From Streptomyces sp. AM 2-1-1 (lineage in GTDB: Bacteria > Actinomycetota > Actinomycetes > Streptomycetales > Streptomycetaceae), in assembly GCF_029167645.1 (NCBI RefSeq), contig NZ_CP119147.1:5350501-5414500 (forward strand): DNA of 64,000 nucleotides, written 5' to 3'. Made by a program: the position numbers and the translations under genes. The notes under the pieces were generated by a model that was not told where the DNA came from, ran no database searches, and worked only from the letters and a program-made list of their open reading frames with translations. Positions 62,761 to 64,000 of the stretch are shown here, piece after piece; within the stretch, counting starts at the first letter, position 1, and every line of letters begins with the position of its first letter.

Positions 62761-63765
62761 GTGGAAATCCTGGCATTCGGTGTGCAGGCCGACGAGAAGC
62801 CGCTGATCGAGAAGGCGTTCGCCGGGAAGCACGAGGTCCGCTGCCTGGAGGTGTTCCTCACCCCGGACACGGCCGTCCTCGCCGCGGGGTACGAGGCCAT
62901 CTCCACCAGCGTCAACGCCGACCTCGGCCCCCGCGTCCTCGAAACCCTGGCGGCGGGCGGCACCCGGATGATCGCCCAGCGCTCCACCGGGTTCAACAAC
63001 ATCGACCTGGAGGTCGCCGGGCGCCTCGGCCTGCACGTCGCCCGGGTCTCCTTCTACTCGCCCTACTCCGTCGCCGAGTTCGCCTGGACCCTGGCGATGG
63101 CCGTGAACCGCAAGGTCATCCGCGCCGTGACCCGCACCCGCGACTTCGACTTCCGGCTCGCCGGCCTCCTCGGCCGGGACATGCACGGGCGGACGGCGGG
63201 CGTGATCGGCACCGGCAAGATCGGCGAGGCGTTCACCCGCATCGCCCACGGCTTCGGCATGGACCTCCTCGGCTGGGACGTCGCCGAGAACCCCGCCTGT
63301 GTGGAGCTGGGGATGCGGTACGTCGAGAAGGACGAGCTCCTCGCCCGGGCCGACCTCGTCAGCCTGCACGTCCCCCTGCTGCCCGCGACCCACCACATCA
63401 TCGACGCGCGGGCCCTGGCGCTCATGAAGCACGACGCGATCCTCGTCAACTCCAGCCGCGGCGGACTCGTCGACACCCGCGCCCTGGTCACCGAACTGCG
63501 CACCGGCCGCTTCCTCGGGGTCGGGCTCGACGTGTACGAGGAGGAGGCCGGCCTCTTCTTCCTCGACAAGTCGCTGGAGGGCATCGACGACGACACCCTC
63601 GCCCGCCTGCTGACCTTCCCGAACGTCCTGGTCACCTCGCACCAGGCGTACTACACCGAGGACGCGGTCGGCCAGATCATCGAGACGACCGCCGCCAACG
63701 TCGAGGACTACCTCGCCGGCCACCGCGGGGACAACGTCCTGGTGCCGCCGGCGCCGCGGGGCTGA
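62761..63765 (+). CDS. D-lactate dehydrogenase (2-hydroxyacid dehydrogenase family)
   Basis: 334 residues. NAD-binding Rossmann motif GVIGTGKIGEAF, substrate Arg in NSSRGGLVD, Glu in the GVGLDVYEEE region and His in TSHQAYYTEDA. YSPYSVAEFAWTLAMAVNRK is typical of the fermentative LdhA type, which reduces pyruvate to D-lactate. GTG 62761 is preceded by GGGAG at 5 bases; ATG 62728 is the alternative. Single gene between macR and the convergent amidotransferase. Confidence 0.9.
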   Translation: MEILAFGVQADEKPLIEKAFAGKHEVRCLEVFLTPDTAVLAAGYEAISTSVNADLGPRVLETLAAGGTRMIAQRSTGFNNIDLEVAGRLGLHVARVSFYSPYSVAEFAWTLAMAVNRKVIRAVTRTRDFDFRLAGLLGRDMHGRTAGVIGTGKIGEAFTRIAHGFGMDLLGWDVAENPACVELGMRYVEKDELLARADLVSLHVPLLPATHHIIDARALALMKHDAILVNSSRGGLVDTRALVTELRTGRFLGVGLDVYEEEAGLFFLDKSLEGIDDDTLARLLTFPNVLVTSHQAYYTEDAVGQIIETTAANVEDYLAGHRGDNVLVPPAPRG

Positions 63766-63816
63766 CGACCGCGGGTGCCGGCCCCGCCCCCCGCACGAGC
63801 CGGCTCCCGGGTGGGT

Positions 63817-64000
63817 TCAGCCGCGCACCGGCAGCCCGGCCAGCAGCTCGGTGACGATCGCCGAGCCCCGCAGGGTCAGCACCGACTCCGGGTGGAACTG
63901 CACCGAGGCGAACCCCTCGCCCCGCAGCGCGTGCAGCTCACCGGTGGTCTCCTCCCGGCTCACCTCGATGCCGCGCGCCTCCAGTCCGGCGGCGGCGGCC
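63817..64000 (-). CDS. C-terminal end of a class I glutamine amidotransferase, probably TrpG/TrpEG (partial)
   Basis: Only the last 61 codons are present, ending at a TGA at 63817. The segment contains VQFHPESVLTLRG, with the His and Glu of the class I glutaminase triad, followed by SAIVTELLAGLPVRG. This matches the C-terminus of anthranilate synthase component II or of the fused TrpEG type. Fusion to a TrpE-like half cannot be judged because it lies outside the window. Confidence 0.72.
   Translation of the reverse strand, partial: AAAAGLEARGIEVSREETTGELHALRGEGFASVQFHPESVLTLRGSAIVTELLAGLPVRG

Overview
This window is a stretch of core chromosome from a high-GC actinomycete, almost certainly a Streptomyces. 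The evidence is very high G+C with GC-biased third codon positions, frequent GTG and TTG starts, GTGA/ATGA start-stop overlaps, actinobacterial ctaCDF and ctaE-qcrCAB clusters, a PspA-PspAA pair, a SAM-IV riboswitch and a MacRS-like two-component system. The gene order resembles my recollection of the S. coelicolor SCO2118-SCO2183 region; that comparison is from memory. No prophage, insertion sequence, CRISPR array, tRNA or rRNA was seen.

Layout. 1-5400: tail end of a GntR-like regulator, the lipoylated E2 (sucB/dlaT) and E3 (lpd) of 2-oxoacid dehydrogenase complexes, and leucyl aminopeptidase. 5665-12573: a GH114-like lipoprotein, cobalamin nucleotide-loop genes (cobS, cobT and a CobU fused to a metallo-beta-lactamase-like domain), a membrane protein of unknown function, an SGNH esterase and a small acidic protein. 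12639-22069: HtrA-like lipoprotein protease, methyltransferase with a probable CTG start, DUF3043 protein, PspA/PspAA envelope-stress genes, a NarL/DesK two-component system and an RND transporter closed by a perfect 64-bp palindrome. 22145-28605: nadA and erpA (divergent), an extracytoplasmic protein, a small protein, a PfkB kinase and a cysteine desulfurase-TusA fusion.

28768-38226 is the respiratory block: ctaC-ctaD-ctaF, an L,D-transpeptidase, a receiver-only protein lacking the usual lysine, then ctaE-qcrC-qcrA-qcrB. Together these encode the cytochrome bcc-aa3 supercomplex. 38295-41192: trpD, then a SAM-IV riboswitch controlling a SufS-like enzyme. 41207-48099: an Lrp RAM-only protein coupled to a rhomboid protease, a zinc-ribbon protein, a NYN nuclease, two paralogous NlpC/P60 hydrolases (the first behind a switch-like leader) and a lipoprotein zinc peptidase. 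The end of the second NlpC gene carries an 88-bp tandem duplication.

48075-64000: two mannosyltransferase-type genes, a long-chain acyl-CoA synthetase, a metallophosphoesterase, an SRPBCC protein, an ArsA-like ATPase lacking the Walker A lysine, a DUF5304 protein, glucokinase, an EEP-family hydrolase, an intergenic GC-rich minisatellite, an envelope protein, an alpha/beta hydrolase, a PlsC acyltransferase, macS/macR, a D-lactate dehydrogenase and the C-terminus of a class I glutamine amidotransferase (probably TrpEG/TrpG).

Regulation visible in the sequence includes the SAM-IV element, the leader at 44260-44343, palindromes at the ctaE start and in the nadA/erpA and ctaC upstream regions, and about nine genes whose start codon lies 6-8 bases after a TANNNT -10 box, which suggests leaderless mRNAs.
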